Shown: piece by piece, positions 17,281 through 26,197 of the stretch
Layout of the letters: every line of letters begins with the position of its first letter
Numbering within the stretch: position 1 is the stretch's first letter
Assembly: GCF_019748715.1 (NCBI RefSeq)
Contig: NZ_JACLBZ010000014.1
Location: 186,001-250,000, forward strand
Direction of reading: 5' to 3'
From: Sporosarcina aquimarina
Lineage (GTDB): Bacteria > Bacillota > Bacilli > Bacillales_A > Planococcaceae
Length of the DNA stretch: 64,000 nucleotides
Notes under the pieces: generated by a model
Database searches by the model: none
What the model was told of the DNA's origin: nothing
What the model saw: the letters and a program-made list of their open reading frames with translations, nothing else
Program-made: the position numbers and the translations under genes

Positions 17281-17547
17281 ATGGATACACTCATGCCGCA
17301 CTCACTTGGCCAAAAGAACCCATCGGTTGCATTCGTTTTATTTTTGTTGCATTTAAAATAAAAATTACAAAAAACATGTGAACTATTAATTAATCAACTT
17401 ATCAGATAGTCCCTCCAAGTAGTAAAGTTAGTCATAAAAACCACTTGCACCTAATAGAATAAAAAGCAAGGGCTCTTGTCTGTTTAGTCATAATTCGCCA
17501 TTACCGTAGACAAACCATTTAAAATAGCTCTTAATTCAACAGGAGAG

Positions 17548-17560
17548 TAAAGCGCTTTCA
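17548..17560 (-). promoter_or_regulatory. candidate cre (CcpA) site upstream of lcfA
   Basis: On the minus strand TGAAAGCGCTTTA matches the cre core, with mismatches only at the last two positions of the 14-bp consensus. It lies just upstream of the -35. Catabolite repression of the FadR regulon is known in B. subtilis. Confidence 0.45.
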
Positions 17561-17568
17561 TATTTATC

Positions 17569-17597
17569 TTGTAAACTAAAAGATTTATCGATATACT
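17569..17597 (+). promoter_or_regulatory. promoter of lcfA
   Basis: TTGTAA (17569-17574), 17 bp, TATACT (17592-17597). The following ATGAACAAGGAATATTCA is at best a very degenerate FadR box. Confidence 0.6.
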
Positions 17598-17648
17598 AAT
17601 GAACAAGGAATATTCAAACAATTAACTACATGTAGAGGAGTTGTGAAG

Positions 17649-19352
17649 ATGACACAAAAACCTTGGTTGTCCGCTTATCCCCCTGAAATTCCGACGACTT
17701 TGGAATATGAACAAATTCCATTGCAAGACTATCTTACTAGGTCCAGTAAGAAATATCCCAATAAAACGGCAATCCACTTTATGGGGAAAGATGTTTCATT
17801 TCAAGAGTTTCATGAGTCTGCTTTGAAGTTTGCGACGTATTTGCAGAAGCTTGGGGTTGAAAAAGGAGATCGGGTGGCGATTATGTTGCCTAACTGTCCG
17901 CAAGGTGCCGTGGCGTATTATGGTATACTCTATGCAGGTGGTATTGTCGTTCAGACAAACCCATTGTATACTGAGCGTGAATTAACCTACCAAATGGCAG
18001 ATTCGGGAGCAAAGGTTATTATCTCGCTTGACATTTTGTTTCCACGAATCTCGAAAATCAGGAAAGACACTTCTTTAGAACACATCATCGTGACAGGTAT
18101 CAAAGACTATTTACCCTTCCCTAAAAATGTCATCTACCCATTCATCCAGAAGAAAGAACATGGTCTTTCCGTTAAGGTGGAACATCGGGGGATTCATCAT
18201 CTTTATACAGAAATAATGAAATCGACGAAAGCTGATCCGATTCATGTTACTTTTGAAAAAGATGATATTGCATTATTGCAATATACTGGAGGAACAACAG
18301 GGCCACCGAAAGGCGTAGAGCTGACGCATGCTAATTTGATCAGTAATACAGAGATGTGTAACGCCTGGCTGTATGAAACAGAAGAAGGAAAAGAAACGAT
18401 CATGGGAATTTTGCCGTTCTTCCATGTCTATGGTATGACGACCGTCTTAATCTTTGCGGTTATGAAGGGCCATCGGATGGTATTGGTACCTAAATTCGAT
18501 TTTAAAACGGCTTTGAAAGAAATTGATAAACAAAAGCCGACACTTTTCCCAGGCGCTCCGACTATTTATATCGGTCTTTTAAATCATCCGGATTTGTCAA
18601 AATATGATTTATCATCAATCAAAGCATGTATTAGTGGTTCAGCCTCCTTGCCTATCGAAGTGAAAGAGAAATTCGAACAGGTGACAGGCGGAAAGCTGGT
18701 AGAAGGTTACGGACTGACGGAGACTTCACCGGTCGCTTTAGCGAATTTTGTTTGGGATGGGCTAGAGAAAAGGGGCTCTATTGGTGTGCCTTGGCCGGAT
18801 ACCGATGCTTGCATTTTAGGTCCTGGCTCTTCGGAATCATTGCCTGTCGGAGAGATTGGAGAAATCGCGGTAAAAGGTCCACAAGTAATGACTGGTTACT
18901 GGAATAGACCGGATGATACGGCTGAAGCTTTCCGTGACGGCTGGTTTTTGACAGGTGATTTAGGGTATATGGATGAGGACGGATACTTCTATATCGTAGA
19001 CCGCAAAAAAGATATGATTATCGCAAGTGGCTTCAATATCTATCCACGTGAAATTGAAGAAGTGCTCTATGAACACCCTGCCATTCAAGAATGTATCGTA
19101 GCTGGCGTGCCAGATCCATATCGTGGCGAAACAGTGAAGGCGTATATTGTCTTGAAGGATGGTCAATCGGTTACAGAAAAAGATTTGGATACGTATTGCA
19201 GGAAACAACTTGCCGCATTCAAAGTTCCTAAGAAATATGAATTCCGGGATGATTTGCCGAAAACTGCAGTTGGCAAAATTTTACGTCGTTCATTAGTAGA
19301 AGAAGAAAGAAAAAAACAAACAGATGTCCAAGACACTTTAAAAAGTTCATAA
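17649..19352 (+). CDS. lcfA: long-chain fatty acid CoA ligase
   Basis: The 567-residue AMP-forming ligase feeds fatty acids into beta-oxidation. Motifs are YTGGTTGPPKGVELTH, GYGLTETSP, LTGDLGYMDEDGY and DRKKDMIIASGFNIYPREIE, with the C-terminal lysine in TAVGKILRRSL. The frame is open from a GTG at 17643, but GAGGAG at 17635-17640 fits the ATG at 17649 (MTQKPWLSAYPPEIP). It is followed by fadR, fadB, etfB and etfA as in B. subtilis, although here fadR has its own promoter. Confidence 0.92.
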   Translation: MTQKPWLSAYPPEIPTTLEYEQIPLQDYLTRSSKKYPNKTAIHFMGKDVSFQEFHESALKFATYLQKLGVEKGDRVAIMLPNCPQGAVAYYGILYAGGIVVQTNPLYTERELTYQMADSGAKVIISLDILFPRISKIRKDTSLEHIIVTGIKDYLPFPKNVIYPFIQKKEHGLSVKVEHRGIHHLYTEIMKSTKADPIHVTFEKDDIALLQYTGGTTGPPKGVELTHANLISNTEMCNAWLYETEEGKETIMGILPFFHVYGMTTVLIFAVMKGHRMVLVPKFDFKTALKEIDKQKPTLFPGAPTIYIGLLNHPDLSKYDLSSIKACISGSASLPIEVKEKFEQVTGGKLVEGYGLTETSPVALANFVWDGLEKRGSIGVPWPDTDACILGPGSSESLPVGEIGEIAVKGPQVMTGYWNRPDDTAEAFRDGWFLTGDLGYMDEDGYFYIVDRKKDMIIASGFNIYPREIEEVLYEHPAIQECIVAGVPDPYRGETVKAYIVLKDGQSVTEKDLDTYCRKQLAAFKVPKKYEFRDDLPKTAVGKILRRSLVEEERKKQTDVQDTLKSS

Positions 19353-19360
19353 CAAAAAGC

Positions 19361-19389
19361 TTGACTCTAACTGAAAAGTTTATTATTAT
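19361..19389 (+). promoter_or_regulatory. promoter of the fadR-fadB-etfB-etfA unit
   Basis: TTGACT (19361-19366), 17 bp, TATTAT (19384-19389); expected start near 19396. Confidence 0.65.
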
Positions 19390-19395
19390 GAAAAT

Positions 19396-19415
19396 ATGAA
19401 TGAATCATCATTCAT
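19396..19415 (+). promoter_or_regulatory. FadR operator
   Basis: ATGAATGAATCATCATTCAT matches 19 of 20 positions of the B. subtilis FadR consensus WTGAATGAMTANTCATTCAW. It begins 7 bp after the -10, over the expected transcription start, so FadR should repress its own operon until long-chain acyl-CoA releases it. Confidence 0.85.
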
Positions 19416-19441
19416 ATTTTCTTTTTTGGTGGTGAAACAAA

Positions 19442-20026
19442 ATTAAACGAACAAAACCTAAATATAAACAAATTGTAGACGCTGCAGTGATCGTAATTGC
19501 AGAAAATGGATACCACCAAGCGCAAGTCTCGAAAATTGCGAAGGAAGCCGGAGTAGCAGACGGAACCATCTATCTTTATTTTAAAAATAAGGAAGATATC
19601 CTCATCTCTGTCTTCAGAGAAAAAATGGCGATTTTTGTAGAAAACATCAACGAGATACTTACAAAAGATCTTTCTATCAGTGAAAAATTACTTCAAGTAG
19701 TAGAAAACCATTTTAGGGTATTGCAAAACGATCCTCATCTGGCGATTGTCACACAGCTGGAACTAAGACAGTCAAACAAAGATCTACGATTTCAGATCAA
19801 CAATGTATTGAGAGAGTACATGATCTTGCTGGATCAGCTGCTGGAAGAAGGGGTAGAGAAAAACGAGTTGTCTTCTGAACTCGATTTACGTCTAGCTCGG
19901 CAAATGCTCTTCGGTACAATGGATGAGACCATTACTTCTTGGGTAATGAATGAACAAAAGTACGATTTGATCAGTCTGGCACCCAAAGTGAGTAATATGT
20001 TATTGCGCGGTTATCAACAACGGTAA
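19442..20026 (+). CDS. fadR: TetR-family fatty acid degradation regulator FadR, apparent ATT start
   Basis: The helix-turn-helix domain (VSKIAKEAGVADGTIYLYFKNKEDI) and the ligand domain (IVTQLELRQSNKDLR) closely match Bacillus FadR, the acyl-CoA-responsive repressor. The first ordinary start codon, GTG at 19487, would cut off part of helix 1. The frame reads upstream without a stop as KRTKPKYKQIVDAAV, the conserved FadR N-terminus. The only initiator candidate before the in-frame TGA at 19433 is ATT at 19442, with GGTGG (19428-19432) nine bases upstream. I therefore start it at ATT, giving 194 residues. fadB follows after 29 bp. Confidence 0.8.
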   Translation: MKRTKPKYKQIVDAAVIVIAENGYHQAQVSKIAKEAGVADGTIYLYFKNKEDILISVFREKMAIFVENINEILTKDLSISEKLLQVVENHFRVLQNDPHLAIVTQLELRQSNKDLRFQINNVLREYMILLDQLLEEGVEKNELSSELDLRLARQMLFGTMDETITSWVMNEQKYDLISLAPKVSNMLLRGYQQR

Positions 20027-20055
20027 AAGAACATTTTTTGAAGGAGATGTACTAG

Positions 20056-20829
20056 ATGGCGTTGATTAAATTGGAAAAAGACGGACATGTTGCATTAGCA
20101 AAAATCGACCACCCACCAGCGAATGCACTATCTTCTAAAATAATTGAAGAAGTGGATCAACTGTTAACCGAAGTAGAGAATGACCCCGATGTACGAGTGG
20201 TCGTTCTCTACGGAGAAGGTCGGTTTTTCTCCGCAGGTGCGGACATTAAAGAGTTTACGACAGTGGAATCAGGCGAAGCGTTCGCTAAGCTTGCTGGCAA
20301 AGGACAGCAAGTGTTTGAACGCTTAGAAAATTTTCCGAAACCTGTAATCGCTTCCATACATGGAGCGGCTCTAGGCGGCGGTTTAGAATTAGCTATGGCA
20401 TGCCATATTCGGTTGGTTACAAAAAGCGCGAAGCTTGGTTTGCCTGAGCTTCAGTTAGGGCTTATCCCCGGTTTCGCAGGGACTCAACGGCTGCCCCGAT
20501 TGGTCGGTGTCGCAAAAGCAGCAGAAATAATGCTGACAAGTGATCCTATTTCAGGTGAAGAAGCTGTTAAGTGGGGGCTTGCCAATCATGCGTACTCCGA
20601 TGAAGAACTTTCAAGCGAGACATTGAAATTGGCAAAGAAGATCTCACTGAAAAGCCCGATTGCGGTAAAGCATGCTTTGCAGATGCTAACGTATTCAAAA
20701 GACCAGTCCTTCTATGATGGAGTGGAAGCAGAAGCTAAATCGTTCGGTGAAGTGTTTGTATCAGAAGATGCAAAAGAAGGTATTCAAGCATTTATTGAAA
20801 AGCGTCAACCTGCATTTACTGGAAAGTAA
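20056..20829 (+). CDS. fadB: enoyl-CoA hydratase
   Basis: The 257-residue crotonase-fold enzyme hydrates trans-2-enoyl-CoA in beta-oxidation. The oxyanion-hole segment GRFFSAGADIKEF and the HGAALGGGLELAMACH segment are present, and the two catalytic glutamates lie in LGLPELQLGLIPGFAGTQRL. The ATG at 20056 follows GAAGGAG. It is the third gene of the FadR operon, between fadR and etfB. Confidence 0.9.
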   Translation: MALIKLEKDGHVALAKIDHPPANALSSKIIEEVDQLLTEVENDPDVRVVVLYGEGRFFSAGADIKEFTTVESGEAFAKLAGKGQQVFERLENFPKPVIASIHGAALGGGLELAMACHIRLVTKSAKLGLPELQLGLIPGFAGTQRLPRLVGVAKAAEIMLTSDPISGEEAVKWGLANHAYSDEELSSETLKLAKKISLKSPIAVKHALQMLTYSKDQSFYDGVEAEAKSFGEVFVSEDAKEGIQAFIEKRQPAFTGK

Positions 20830-20852
20830 TTATTGAATAGGAGGTTCTATTA

Positions 20853-21626
20853 ATGAACATTTATGCATTAGTAAAAAGAACATTTGATACGGAAGAAAAA
20901 ATCTCGATTTCAAACGGTGCTATTTCAGAAGACGGCGCAGAATTCATCATCAATCCATACGATGAGTACGCTGTGGAAGAAGCGATTCAACTCCGCGACG
21001 AACATGGCGGTGAAGTAACGGTCATTTCAATCGGTGAAGAAGATGCTGAGAAGCAATTGCGTACTGCATTAGCTATGGGCGCAGACAAAGCGGTCTTGAT
21101 CAACGTTGAAGATGACATCGATGAAGTGGATGAATTTACTTCTGCTAAAATAATTGCAGATTACTTGAAAGATAAGGATGCAGATATCATTCTTGCAGGT
21201 AACGTAGCAATTGACGGCGGTTCAGGCCAAGTTGGTCCTCGTGTAGCGGAATTATTAGGTATTAATTATGTAACGACAATTACAGAACTAACGGTGGACG
21301 GCACCAATGTAACAGTTGTACGTGACGTAGAAGGGGATTCTGAAACAATTGAAACTTCTTTGCCACTTCTTGTAACAGCTCAGCAAGGACTCAACGAACC
21401 TCGTTACCCTTCTCTGCCAGGAATTATGAAAGCAAAGAAGAAACCATTAGAAGAGTTGGAGTTCGATGATTTAGACTTGGAAGAAGACGATGTGGAAGCG
21501 AAGACAGAAACAAAAGACGTTTTCTTACCACCTGAAAAAGCGGCAGGACGTATCCTTGAAGGTGAACCAGCAGATCAAGCAGCTGAGCTCGTGAAATTAT
21601 TGCATTCTGAAGCGAAAGTAATTTAA
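20853..21626 (+). CDS. etfB: electron transfer flavoprotein beta subunit
   Basis: The 257-residue beta subunit binds AMP and pairs with EtfA to carry electrons from acyl-CoA dehydrogenases to the quinone pool. The signature QGLNEPRYPSLPGIMKAKKKPLE is of the EtfB type. RBS AGGAGG precedes the ATG. etfA follows after 33 bp. Confidence 0.93.
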   Translation: MNIYALVKRTFDTEEKISISNGAISEDGAEFIINPYDEYAVEEAIQLRDEHGGEVTVISIGEEDAEKQLRTALAMGADKAVLINVEDDIDEVDEFTSAKIIADYLKDKDADIILAGNVAIDGGSGQVGPRVAELLGINYVTTITELTVDGTNVTVVRDVEGDSETIETSLPLLVTAQQGLNEPRYPSLPGIMKAKKKPLEELEFDDLDLEEDDVEAKTETKDVFLPPEKAAGRILEGEPADQAAELVKLLHSEAKVI

Positions 21627-21659
21627 TTCTCATAGAACTGTATTAGGAGGGACTACATT

Positions 21660-22634
21660 ATGTCAAAGAAAATTTTGGTTTTAGGTGAAGCACGCGATGG
21701 CGAACTGCGTAACGTGTCATTTGAGACGGTTGCTGCAGCAAAGAAAATATCATGCGGCGGGGAAGTTGTCGCTGTTTTAATAGGAGACCAAGTCCAGTCA
21801 TTAGGGGAAGAAATGATTCATTATGGAGCGGACCGTGTGGTTACGGTGGAGCACCCACATTTGAAGCATTATACATCTGATGGATACGGACAGGCATTCA
21901 TGGCTGTATATGAAGATGAATCACCAGAGGGGATTGTCTTTGGTCACACGGCAATGGGGAAAGACTTATCTCCCAAAATCGCTAGTAAACTAGCATCTGG
22001 ATTGATTTCAGACGTGACAAAAATCGGAGGAGAAGGCGATGATGCAGAATTCATCCGCCCGATTTACTCCGGTAAAGCGTTTGAAAAAGTGGAAATTAAA
22101 GAAGGTTTGTTGTTCATCAGCATACGTCCGAACAACATCGAGCCACTTGAACACGATGCAAGCCGTACAGGCGACGTATCTGCGAAAAGTGTCGAAATTA
22201 CCAATTTACGTTCAGTGATCAAAGACGTTGTTCGAAAGTCTACAGAAGGTGTGGATTTGTCAGAAGCGAAAGTCATTGTAGCAGGTGGACGCGGCGTAAA
22301 AGGAACAGAAGGATTCGAGCCGTTGAAAGAGTTGGCTAACCTCCTTGGAGGGGCAGTTGGTGCTTCACGTGGTGCGTGTGATGCGGATTACTGTGATTAT
22401 TCGTTGCAAATTGGTCAAACAGGTAAGGTCGTCACTCCAGATCTATATATCGCAGCGGGTATTTCAGGTGCAATCCAGCACGTTGCCGGGATGTCAAACT
22501 CAAAAGTTATTGTCGCGATCAATAAAGATCCAGAAGCGAATATTTTCAAAATTGCAGACTATGGTATTGTAGGAGATATTTTTGAAATCATTCCAATCAT
22601 GATTGAAGAAATAAAGAAATTAAAAGCTAGCTAA
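21660..22634 (+). CDS. etfA: electron transfer flavoprotein alpha subunit
   Basis: The 324-residue alpha subunit binds FAD through its C-terminal domain, with the signature LYIAAGISGAIQHVAGM and VAINKDPEANIFKIADYGIVGD. It is the last gene of the FadR-controlled operon. No clear terminator lies in the 90 bp before trxA; the trxA promoter sits there instead. Confidence 0.93.
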   Translation: MSKKILVLGEARDGELRNVSFETVAAAKKISCGGEVVAVLIGDQVQSLGEEMIHYGADRVVTVEHPHLKHYTSDGYGQAFMAVYEDESPEGIVFGHTAMGKDLSPKIASKLASGLISDVTKIGGEGDDAEFIRPIYSGKAFEKVEIKEGLLFISIRPNNIEPLEHDASRTGDVSAKSVEITNLRSVIKDVVRKSTEGVDLSEAKVIVAGGRGVKGTEGFEPLKELANLLGGAVGASRGACDADYCDYSLQIGQTGKVVTPDLYIAAGISGAIQHVAGMSNSKVIVAINKDPEANIFKIADYGIVGDIFEIIPIMIEEIKKLKAS

Positions 22635-22682
22635 TCAAAAGGCGTTGTAAGCATTTGTTTAGCCCCTATGAAACCTCCATGA

Positions 22683-22688
22683 TATAAT
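22683..22688 (+). promoter_or_regulatory. trxA promoter (extended -10)
   Basis: TGATATAAT gives a perfect -10 with an upstream TG, 37 bp before trxA. The -35 is weak. Confidence 0.5.
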
Positions 22689-22724
22689 GCGAATATAGTC
22701 GTATTTAAAAGGAGGTAATAACAG

Positions 22725-23039
22725 ATGGCAATTATTAATGCAACAGATGCGAATTTTGCTGAAAATGTTAAAGAAGGCGTAGTACTTGTAGACTTTTGGG
22801 CACCTTGGTGTGGTCCTTGTAAAATGATCGCTCCAGTGCTAGAAGAACTTTCAGGTGAAGTTGAAGGTAAAGCGAATATCGTTAAAGTTAACGTGGACGA
22901 TAACCAAGCAACAGCAAGCCAGTTTGGAATTATGTCCATTCCAACTCTCCTTCTATTTAAAGATGGAGAAGTAGCGGAGAAGGTTGTAGGATTCCAACCG
23001 AAGGAAGCACTTGCACAACTAGTTGAAAAACACGCGTAA
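22725..23039 (+). CDS. trxA: thioredoxin
   Basis: The 104-residue cytoplasmic dithiol reductase has the active site [13 protein letters not shown] and the cis-proline loop [12 protein letters not shown]. Length and context (etfA-trxA-uvrC) match Bacillus TrxA. AGGAGG precedes the ATG, and a terminator separates it from uvrC. Confidence 0.95.
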   Translation: MAIINATDANFAENVKEGVVLVDFWAPWCGPCKMIAPVLEELSGEVEGKANIVKVNVDDNQATASQFGIMSIPTLLLFKDGEVAEKVVGFQPKEALAQLVEKHA

Positions 23040-23046
23040 ATACAAG

Positions 23047-23080
23047 AGACCGGGAGCTACTTCAGCCACCCGGTCTTTTA
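23047..23080 (+). terminator. terminator after trxA
   Basis: AGACCGGG / CCCGGTCT hairpin followed by TTTTA. Confidence 0.75.
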
Positions 23081-23093
23081 GTAGGTGAAAATA

Positions 23094-24869
23094 ATGAATG
23101 AAATAATTGAACATAAACTATCGATCCTCCCTGATCTCCCTGGCTGCTATTTAATGAAGGATCGGCAAGGGACCATTATCTATGTCGGAAAAGCCAAAGT
23201 GCTGAAAAATCGTGTTCGTAGTTACTTCACGGGCTCACACGACGGCAAAACGCAGCGCCTGGTCGGAGAAATAGAGGACTTTGAATATATTATTACCAAT
23301 ACGGAAATCGAGGCACTCGTCCTTGAATTGAACTTAATCAAAAAGCATGACCCGAAGTACAATATCATGCTAAAAGATGACAAGACCTATCCTTATTTGA
23401 AGATAACGAATGAACGGCATCCGAAACTTATCATCACACGCAAAGTGAATAAGAAATCGGGCAAGTACTTCGGTCCCTATCCAAACGCAACAGCAGCCCA
23501 TGAGACGAAAAAGCTCTTGGATCGCCTCTATCCCTACCGAAAGTGCCAAAATATCCCGACTCGGGCTTGCCTATATTACCACATCGGCCAGTGCTTGGCG
23601 CCGTGCATCAAAGAAGTTCCTGCAGAAGCCTATCATGAGATGGTCAATGACATTACACGTTTCCTGAATGGTGGCTACAAAGAAATGAAAAAAGAACTTC
23701 AGGAGAAGATGAATGAAGCTTCTTTAGAGTTGGAATTTGAGCGGGCAAAAGAATACCGCGATCAGATCACGAATATCGAAGCCGTCATGGAAAAACAGAA
23801 TGTGAATACAAATGACTTCACAGACCGTGACATTTTCGGCTATGCAGTGGATAAAGGGTGGATGTGTGTTCAAGTATTTTTCGTACGTCAAGGAAAATTG
23901 ATCGAGCGCGATGTTTCAATCTTTCCCGCTTATAAAGACGCCGAAGATGAATTATTGACGTTCCTCGGCCGATTTTATGGGGAAACACAACATTTGCTGC
24001 CAAAAGAAGTTCTCCTGCCTGAAACGGTAGATATAACGCTTGCTGAACAATTGCTTAACACAAATGTCTATGTGCCGCAGCGTGGGAAAAAGAAAGATCT
24101 TGTGAAGTTGGCTGAAAAAAATGCATCGATTGCATTGCGTGCAAAGTTTCAATTGATTGAACGGCAGGAAGAACGAACAATCGGGGCTTGTGAAGAATTA
24201 GGTGAAGCTATGGCCATAAGCACGCCATTGCGGATCGAAGCATTTGATAACTCGCATACTCACGGTGTAGAACCAGTGTCTGCAATGATTTCATTTATAG
24301 ATGGTAGACCGAATCGCAAGGATTATAGAAAGTATAAGACGAAGACAGCTGCCGCTCATGACGACTACGGTGCGATGCGTGAAGTAATTAGAAGACGCTA
24401 TACCCGGGTACTGAAAGATCATCTCCCGCTTCCCGACTTGATCGTCATTGATGGCGGAAAAGGGCAAATGGAGATTGCTAGGGAAGTTTTAGAGGATGAA
24501 CTTGGCTTGTTTATTCCGATTGCAGGTCTTGCGAAAGATGATAAGCACAATACGGCACAATTGCTGTATGGCAGTCCGCCTGAGATTGTACCGCTGAAGA
24601 AAACGAGTGAGGCATTTTATCTGCTGCAACGAATTCAAGATGAGGTCCACCGTTTCGCGATTACTTTCCACCGACAGCGTAGAGGGGCTTCTTCACTAAC
24701 CTCTTCGTTGGATGGCATAGAGGGAGTAGGACCGAAACGCAAACAGCAGCTGCTTAAGCACTTTAAAACAGTAAAAGCCATTCGCGAAGCAACAGCTGAA
24801 CAGTTAAAAGAAGCTGGTCTCCCTGCAAAAGTAGCAGAAGGACTCATCGCGCATTTTCAACAACAATGA
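23094..24869 (+). CDS. uvrC: excinuclease ABC subunit C
   Basis: The 591-residue subunit makes both incisions in nucleotide excision repair. It has a GIY-YIG domain at about 14-90 ([19 protein letters not shown]), a UVR motif near 200-235, an RNase H-like domain ([21 protein letters not shown]), and C-terminal helix-hairpin-helix repeats ([18 protein letters not shown]). The frame is also open from a GTG at 23085, but AGGTGA there is the SD for the ATG at 23094. Confidence 0.95.
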   Translation: MNEIIEHKLSILPDLPGCYLMKDRQGTIIYVGKAKVLKNRVRSYFTGSHDGKTQRLVGEIEDFEYIITNTEIEALVLELNLIKKHDPKYNIMLKDDKTYPYLKITNERHPKLIITRKVNKKSGKYFGPYPNATAAHETKKLLDRLYPYRKCQNIPTRACLYYHIGQCLAPCIKEVPAEAYHEMVNDITRFLNGGYKEMKKELQEKMNEASLELEFERAKEYRDQITNIEAVMEKQNVNTNDFTDRDIFGYAVDKGWMCVQVFFVRQGKLIERDVSIFPAYKDAEDELLTFLGRFYGETQHLLPKEVLLPETVDITLAEQLLNTNVYVPQRGKKKDLVKLAEKNASIALRAKFQLIERQEERTIGACEELGEAMAISTPLRIEAFDNSHTHGVEPVSAMISFIDGRPNRKDYRKYKTKTAAAHDDYGAMREVIRRRYTRVLKDHLPLPDLIVIDGGKGQMEIAREVLEDELGLFIPIAGLAKDDKHNTAQLLYGSPPEIVPLKKTSEAFYLLQRIQDEVHRFAITFHRQRRGASSLTSSLDGIEGVGPKRKQQLLKHFKTVKAIREATAEQLKEAGLPAKVAEGLIAHFQQQ

Positions 24870-24870
24870 T

Positions 24871-24900
24871 AAAAAGTGGCCACGTAATCTAAGTGGCCCC
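24871..24900 (-). terminator. terminator for yslB (minus strand)
   Basis: GGCCAC / GTGGCC stem. The minus-strand tail ACTTTTTATC is U-rich; the plus-strand tail is poor. Confidence 0.55.
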
Positions 24901-24907
24901 TTCCTTA

Positions 24908-25315
24908 TTATACGGGTGATTTAGGATCACCTTTCACGATGAAATGAATATGATCTTCTTTGGGCATTTTCTGACCGTAACATTCGGTCAAATAGCCGTT
25001 GACCTTTTGATGCTGTTCGGCCAGAAAACCTGCCTCGAGCGAGCAAGAACCACCTGAAAGTTCAAGTAAGCTACTATTATGTAATGTATAATGTGTTTCT
25101 TGCTTAACAGTCTTTTCAATTGCCAATTGTCCCCAACCGGCTTCTGCAAAAAAGGCGGGTAACTCATCGAGCGACAAGATAGGGAACTTTCTGGCCATGT
25201 CTTTACCAAGCCAATACAATATGTCGTCTTCGTGCTTGCCTAGTAACGTGGGCAGTAAATGATCCCGCAGCAGATTGTAGCCAAAGTTTGTGGCTGGTGT
25301 TTGTTGAGTATTCAA
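24908..25315 (-). CDS. yslB: YslB-like DUF2507 protein
   Basis: The 135-residue protein matches the DUF2507/YslB family, found between uvrC and sdhC in Bacillus; function unknown. I start it at TTG (complement of 25313-25315), giving MNTQQTPATNFGYNLLRDHL, because AAAGGA lies 10 nt upstream and the family begins here. The frame is open to 25501, but the extra N-terminal stretch is Cys- and Ser-rich and lacks family features. YslB is reported to share the bacterial V4R-like NO-binding fold; no ligand residue is assigned here. Confidence 0.75.
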   Translation of the reverse strand: MNTQQTPATNFGYNLLRDHLLPTLLGKHEDDILYWLGKDMARKFPILSLDELPAFFAEAGWGQLAIEKTVKQETHYTLHNSSLLELSGGSCSLEAGFLAEQHQKVNGYLTECYGQKMPKEDHIHFIVKGDPKSPV

Positions 25316-25404
25316 TAGTTTACAATCCTTTCGGAAATAGATATGAACAGGATCAGAGCAGTTTTCGGAAAAATCGCAATAAATTATAAAAAGTAGACAG
25401 CATC

Positions 25405-25454
25405 TTGACCTGCCACATACAGAGGAGTACAATGTACATGTTATCATATTGTAC
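25405..25454 (+). promoter_or_regulatory. sdhCAB promoter with dyad
   Basis: TTGACC (25405-25410), 17 bp, TACAAT (25428-25433). An inverted pair GTACAAT (25427-25433) and ATTGTAC (25448-25454) frames the expected transcription start. It could be a repressor site or a 5' hairpin. Confidence 0.55.
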
Positions 25455-25543
25455 CACGAAGAGAGATACCGAGGAAGTGCAGCTAAATAGAGAATCTGCA
25501 ATTCTTGTCAGGGAAATCTCAGAAATAAGGGAGGGTAAAAGAC

Positions 25544-26152
25544 TTGTCGAAAGAATCAGATTTTTTCTTGCGCCGACTACATTCGTTGTTAGGTGTTATT
25601 CCAGTCGGACTATTTGTTGCCCAACACTTAGTCATCAACCACTTTGCAACGCGCGGTGAAGAAGCATTCAACACTGCATCTAACTTTATGGGCAACTTGC
25701 CATTTGTTACATTCTTGGAATGGTTCATCATCTATATTCCATTAATGTTCCACGCTTTTTATGGAGTGTACATAGCTTTTTCTGCGAAATATAACGTGAA
25801 CCATTACGGCACATTCCGTAACTGGATGTTTACGCTGCAACGTTTTACTGGCGTATTCCTAGTGATCTTCATCGCATGGCACGTGTATGAAACACGTATC
25901 CAAAAAGCTCTTGGTGCAACAGTAGACTATAACATGATGGCGGATATCTTATCGAATCCACTTATGCTTGTATTCTATATTGTTGGAATCCTATCTGCGA
26001 CTTTCCACTTGGCAAACGGACTTTGGTCTTTCTGTGTCACTTGGGGTATCGCTCAATCACCAAATTCACAAAAAATCGTTTCTTATATTACAATGATCGT
26101 ATTCTTAGTACTTTCAGTAATCGGAATTCAAGCACTTTTAGCTTTCGTTTAA
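25544..26152 (+). CDS. sdhC: succinate dehydrogenase cytochrome b558 subunit
   Basis: The 202-residue membrane anchor has five hydrophobic segments, as in the B. subtilis di-heme SdhC. Likely heme histidines lie in VAQHLVINH, PLMFHAFYG, IAWHVYE and ATFHLANG. It anchors SdhAB and passes electrons to menaquinone. The start is TTG at 25544 after GGGAGGG. It is the first gene of the sdhCAB operon. Confidence 0.92.
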   Translation: MSKESDFFLRRLHSLLGVIPVGLFVAQHLVINHFATRGEEAFNTASNFMGNLPFVTFLEWFIIYIPLMFHAFYGVYIAFSAKYNVNHYGTFRNWMFTLQRFTGVFLVIFIAWHVYETRIQKALGATVDYNMMADILSNPLMLVFYIVGILSATFHLANGLWSFCVTWGIAQSPNSQKIVSYITMIVFLVLSVIGIQALLAFV

Positions 26153-26197
26153 TCAACTAACTTATGAAAACATGTATAATTGAGGAGTGAAACAATA

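Noticed and set aside
16754-17361. Open frames in the 16.8-17.4 kb gap (103, 76 and 68 codons)
   Set aside because: They run through repeat copies B and C and the terminator; no SD and no family resemblance.
24908-25501. Long form of YslB (197 residues)
   Set aside because: The extension is not family-like, and the SD at 25326-25332 marks the TTG at 25315.
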